A stretch of 6,864 nucleotides of DNA from Elusimicrobiota bacterium. Its GTDB lineage: Bacteria; Elusimicrobiota; Elusimicrobia; JACQJN01. The translations under genes and the position numbers were made by a program. The stretch covers positions 1-6,864 of the forward strand of contig JACQJM010000067.1 of assembly GCA_016205045.1 (NCBI GenBank), read 5' to 3'. Positions 5,517 through 6,864 of the stretch are shown here, in pieces; position 1 is the first letter of the stretch, and the number at the start of each line of letters is the position of its first letter. The notes beneath the pieces were generated by a model. It worked only from the letters and a program-made list of their open reading frames with translations. It was not told the origin of the DNA and ran no database searches.

Positions 5517-6694
5517 CTTACACAAATGAGGCGCGAATGTTGATGCGAATGAACGCGAATAAGATTCTGCGACTTTGTTCGTGTATATTCGTTTACTTGT
5601 TCGTGATTTATTCGTGTTGGGGCCCCCTGCGTGTGTGTGCGGGGGAACGCAATGGCATCACGGGGGCCCCTGTTCTTCAAATTCCTTTGGGAGCCCGCGC
5701 CTTAGCGATGGGCGGGGCTTACACGGCGGTGGGAGAGGATCTTTATGCCTTGAATTATAATCCCGCTGGGTTGAGTCAAATAACGGCGCATGAATTGACG
5801 GGGATGTTCGTGAAGGGTTTAGACGACACCCGTTTGGAATTTTTTGGTTATGGCCAACCCCTGCCACTGCGCGGGTTGGCAGGAGAAAAATATCCGGTAG
5901 TGGCGGGAAGTCTTCTTCTCTCTCAGAACGGGGAGATTGAATTCAATCAAACAAACCCCGATGGTTCTTTTCTAAGTTCTCAGAAGCTTAGTGCGGGTTC
6001 GGATATGGTGTTGAGTCTAGGATATGCCGAGCGCTTGGGTGAAACATCGGAGAGCTATGGAGTTTCCCATTCTATGGGTGTGGTGGGAAAAATGATTTAC
6101 TCGACGTTGGCCGAAACCTATCATGCCAGAGCTTTTGCGCTGGATGCCGGCTATCTGGCTCAGTTGTCGGAGTTTCATTCTTCATTCGGTCTTTCCCTGC
6201 ACAATGTGGGAAGTGAGATAAAATTTATAGACACCGCGGATCCTCTTCCTCTTTTGCTGCGGACCGGACTCAGCCACACGGCTTTCTTTCATGATCAGAG
6301 GTTAATTTTGGCGGCCAACTATGACTATTTGATTCATGAAAAGAACTGGGGTTTAGGAGGTGGCATGGAATACACCCATGACTCTTTCCTGGCTTTCCGA
6401 ATAGGCTATCGGGCTCATACCGATTTGGAGGGAGTCACCGTGGGGGTTGGGATTCGACAAGGAGAAGTTTCTTTGGATTACGCGTGGGGGATGATGAATT
6501 CTCTGGAGGATACTCACCGTCTCACCTTAAATTATCGTTTCGGAAAAATGGAGATTCAGGAAAGGATCAAGATCCGGCGCAGGACGAGAGATCCCGAATC
6601 TGATTCTATCCCTATTCAGGAGGAAAAAAAGCCTCTGTCTCCCGAAAATCAAGAGAAGCGAAAAAAAGAGGGAATCCCCGGCTGGATCTACTAA
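5513..6694 (+). CDS. PorV/PorQ-family outer-membrane beta-barrel protein (up to 393 aa)
   Basis: The mature N-terminus carries the PorV/PorQ (UPF0164) signature: GAPVLQIPLGARALAMGGAY (51-70), then AVGEDLYALNYNPAGL (72-87). The rest has alternating hydrophobic, glycine- and aromatic-rich strands (for example AFRIGYRAH and RLTLNYRFG), fitting an FadL-like barrel of the usual length. In type IX secretion PorV binds the C-terminal domains of cargo proteins at the outer membrane, and the preceding gene ends in such a domain. After the last apparent strand (~348) there is an unusual, highly charged tail of about 45 residues. ATG 5513 overlaps the upstream TGA (ATGA), allowing coupled translation. 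GAGG (5528-5531) five bases before ATG 5537, together with the signal peptide, favours a start at 5537, 5543 or 5549. The signal peptide (~17-43) is cysteine-rich (C22, C24, C35, C42) and is encoded within a repeat array. PorQ-like or generic barrel roles remain possible. Confidence 0.85.
   Translation: MTYTNEARMLMRMNANKILRLCSCIFVYLFVIYSCWGPLRVCAGERNGITGAPVLQIPLGARALAMGGAYTAVGEDLYALNYNPAGLSQITAHELTGMFVKGLDDTRLEFFGYGQPLPLRGLAGEKYPVVAGSLLLSQNGEIEFNQTNPDGSFLSSQKLSAGSDMVLSLGYAERLGETSESYGVSHSMGVVGKMIYSTLAETYHARAFALDAGYLAQLSEFHSSFGLSLHNVGSEIKFIDTADPLPLLLRTGLSHTAFFHDQRLILAANYDYLIHEKNWGLGGGMEYTHDSFLAFRIGYRAHTDLEGVTVGVGIRQGEVSLDYAWGMMNSLEDTHRLTLNYRFGKMEIQERIKIRRRTRDPESDSIPIQEEKKPLSPENQEKRKKEGIPGWIY
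5533..5616. repeat. Phased GCGAAT / TTCGT repeat array across the barrel gene's start
   Basis: GCGAAT occurs at 5533-5538, 5545-5550 and 5555-5560. The inverted-sense TTCGT(G) occurs at 5578, 5588, 5600 and 5611. Steps are 12 and 10 bp in the first set and 10, 12 and 11 bp in the second, about one helical turn each. The two sets face each other around 5561-5577, so the block has dyad-like symmetry and could form an imperfect hairpin. It covers the alternative ATG codons and the signal-peptide codons of the barrel gene. It looks like an intergenic repeat that has been absorbed into a coding region. Confidence 0.6.
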
Positions 6695-6752
6695 CGAGTG
6701 GGTGCGGCGAAAATTTTCGGATATTTTGCCCAGGGGTCCTGCCTTCCGGTTC

Positions 6753-6860
6753 GCCCCTCGGCTTCCCTCACTCCACCCATCCCCTGCTAGGGTAGCGAGA
6801 TGTGGTCCCTGCCTGCCGGCAGGCAGGCACCGTTCACCTTCCGTTGCGGGACCGAGGGGC
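6753..6860. repeat. Structured 3' element bounded by a long imperfect inverted repeat
   Basis: GCCCCTCGG (6753-6761) pairs exactly with CCGAGGGGC (6852-6860). After a two-base bulge, TCCC (6764-6767) pairs with GGGA (6848-6851), giving a 13-bp outer stem. Inside are a short hairpin GCTA-GGG-TAGC (6786-6796) and the palindrome at 6808-6827. The result is a three-stem layout downstream of the barrel gene. No T-run follows. It could be a folded RNA 3' end or a dispersed repeat; I cannot match it to a known RNA family. Confidence 0.35.
6808..6827. repeat. Perfect 20-bp palindrome
   Basis: CCTGCCTGCC (6808-6817) is followed directly by its exact reverse complement (6818-6827), with an internal TGCC direct repeat. 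With no spacer and no T-run, it is not a standard terminator. GC-rich palindromes of this type are often dispersed intergenic repeats; whether this one recurs cannot be seen in this window. Confidence 0.6.
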
Positions 6861-6864
6861 TGGA

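Larger units (their letters stand above)
6695..6864. other. Gene-free tail of the window
   Basis: No supported gene lies after the TAA at 6692-6694. The stretch holds a 12-bp palindrome CGAAAATTTTCG (6708-6719) and the structured element at 6753-6860. No convincing intrinsic terminator with a T-tract was found for the three-gene operon. The operon may therefore end by Rho, at the inverted repeats, or beyond the window. Confidence 0.5.

Noticed and set aside
6527..6862. Minus-strand open frame of about 111 codons running in from the window end
   Set aside because: It has no start in the window, overlaps the barrel gene's 3' end, and owes part of its openness to the GC-rich palindrome. The + strand gene has family support. 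A gene reading in from beyond 6864 cannot be fully excluded.
6852..6864. Start of a minus-strand tRNA T arm at the window end (GGGGCTGGA)
   Set aside because: Only a few bases are available and the inferred acceptor would not begin with G; those bases are better explained by the inverted repeat with 6753-6761.

Overview
The window reads as a piece of chromosome from an uncultivated Gram-negative (diderm) bacterium of roughly even base composition. Every convincing gene is on the + strand. Two of the proteins point to the lineage: a PorV/PorQ-type outer-membrane barrel, and a large secreted protein ending in a FlgD/T9SS-type C-terminal domain. This pairing is known from the FCB group and from several uncultivated phyla such as Elusimicrobiota- or Omnitrophota-like bacteria. 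The phylum cannot be fixed from this sequence alone.

Layout. Bases 1-34 are the 3' end of a tRNA without an encoded CCA. Bases 35-300 contain no clear gene. They hold a perfect 12-bp hairpin, a second copy of the tRNA acceptor segment, an inverted copy of its T-loop, a possible 33-codon ORF, a TATAAT promoter candidate and a leader with competing hairpins. Bases 302-904 encode an unrecognised 200-residue exported or membrane-anchored protein, closed by two tandem intrinsic terminators. Bases 1010-1106 form a compact regulatory region with 11-bp-phased repeats and a dyad. A three-gene operon follows. It encodes an exported HEAT-repeat protein (1107-2222), an 18-bp gap, a 1091-residue fungalysin/thermolysin-like metalloprotease (2241-5516), and, overlapping it by ATGA, the PorV/PorQ-like barrel (5513-6694). 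The last 170 bases are gene-free and rich in inverted repeats, including a perfect 20-bp palindrome.

How the genes may work together (inference). The protease has an N-terminal signal peptide, a propeptide, a zinc catalytic domain, PPC and Ig-like modules, and a sorting-type C-terminus. The barrel encoded directly after it belongs to the family that in type IX secretion receives such C-terminal domains. The HEAT protein is exported and lacks catalytic motifs, so it could be a periplasmic scaffold or partner. The operon therefore looks like a cargo plus shuttle pair with an accessory protein. The most unusual DNA feature is an array of GCGAAT/TTCGT units lying over the start and signal-peptide codons of the barrel gene. 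Related TTCGT repeats occur upstream of the operon.
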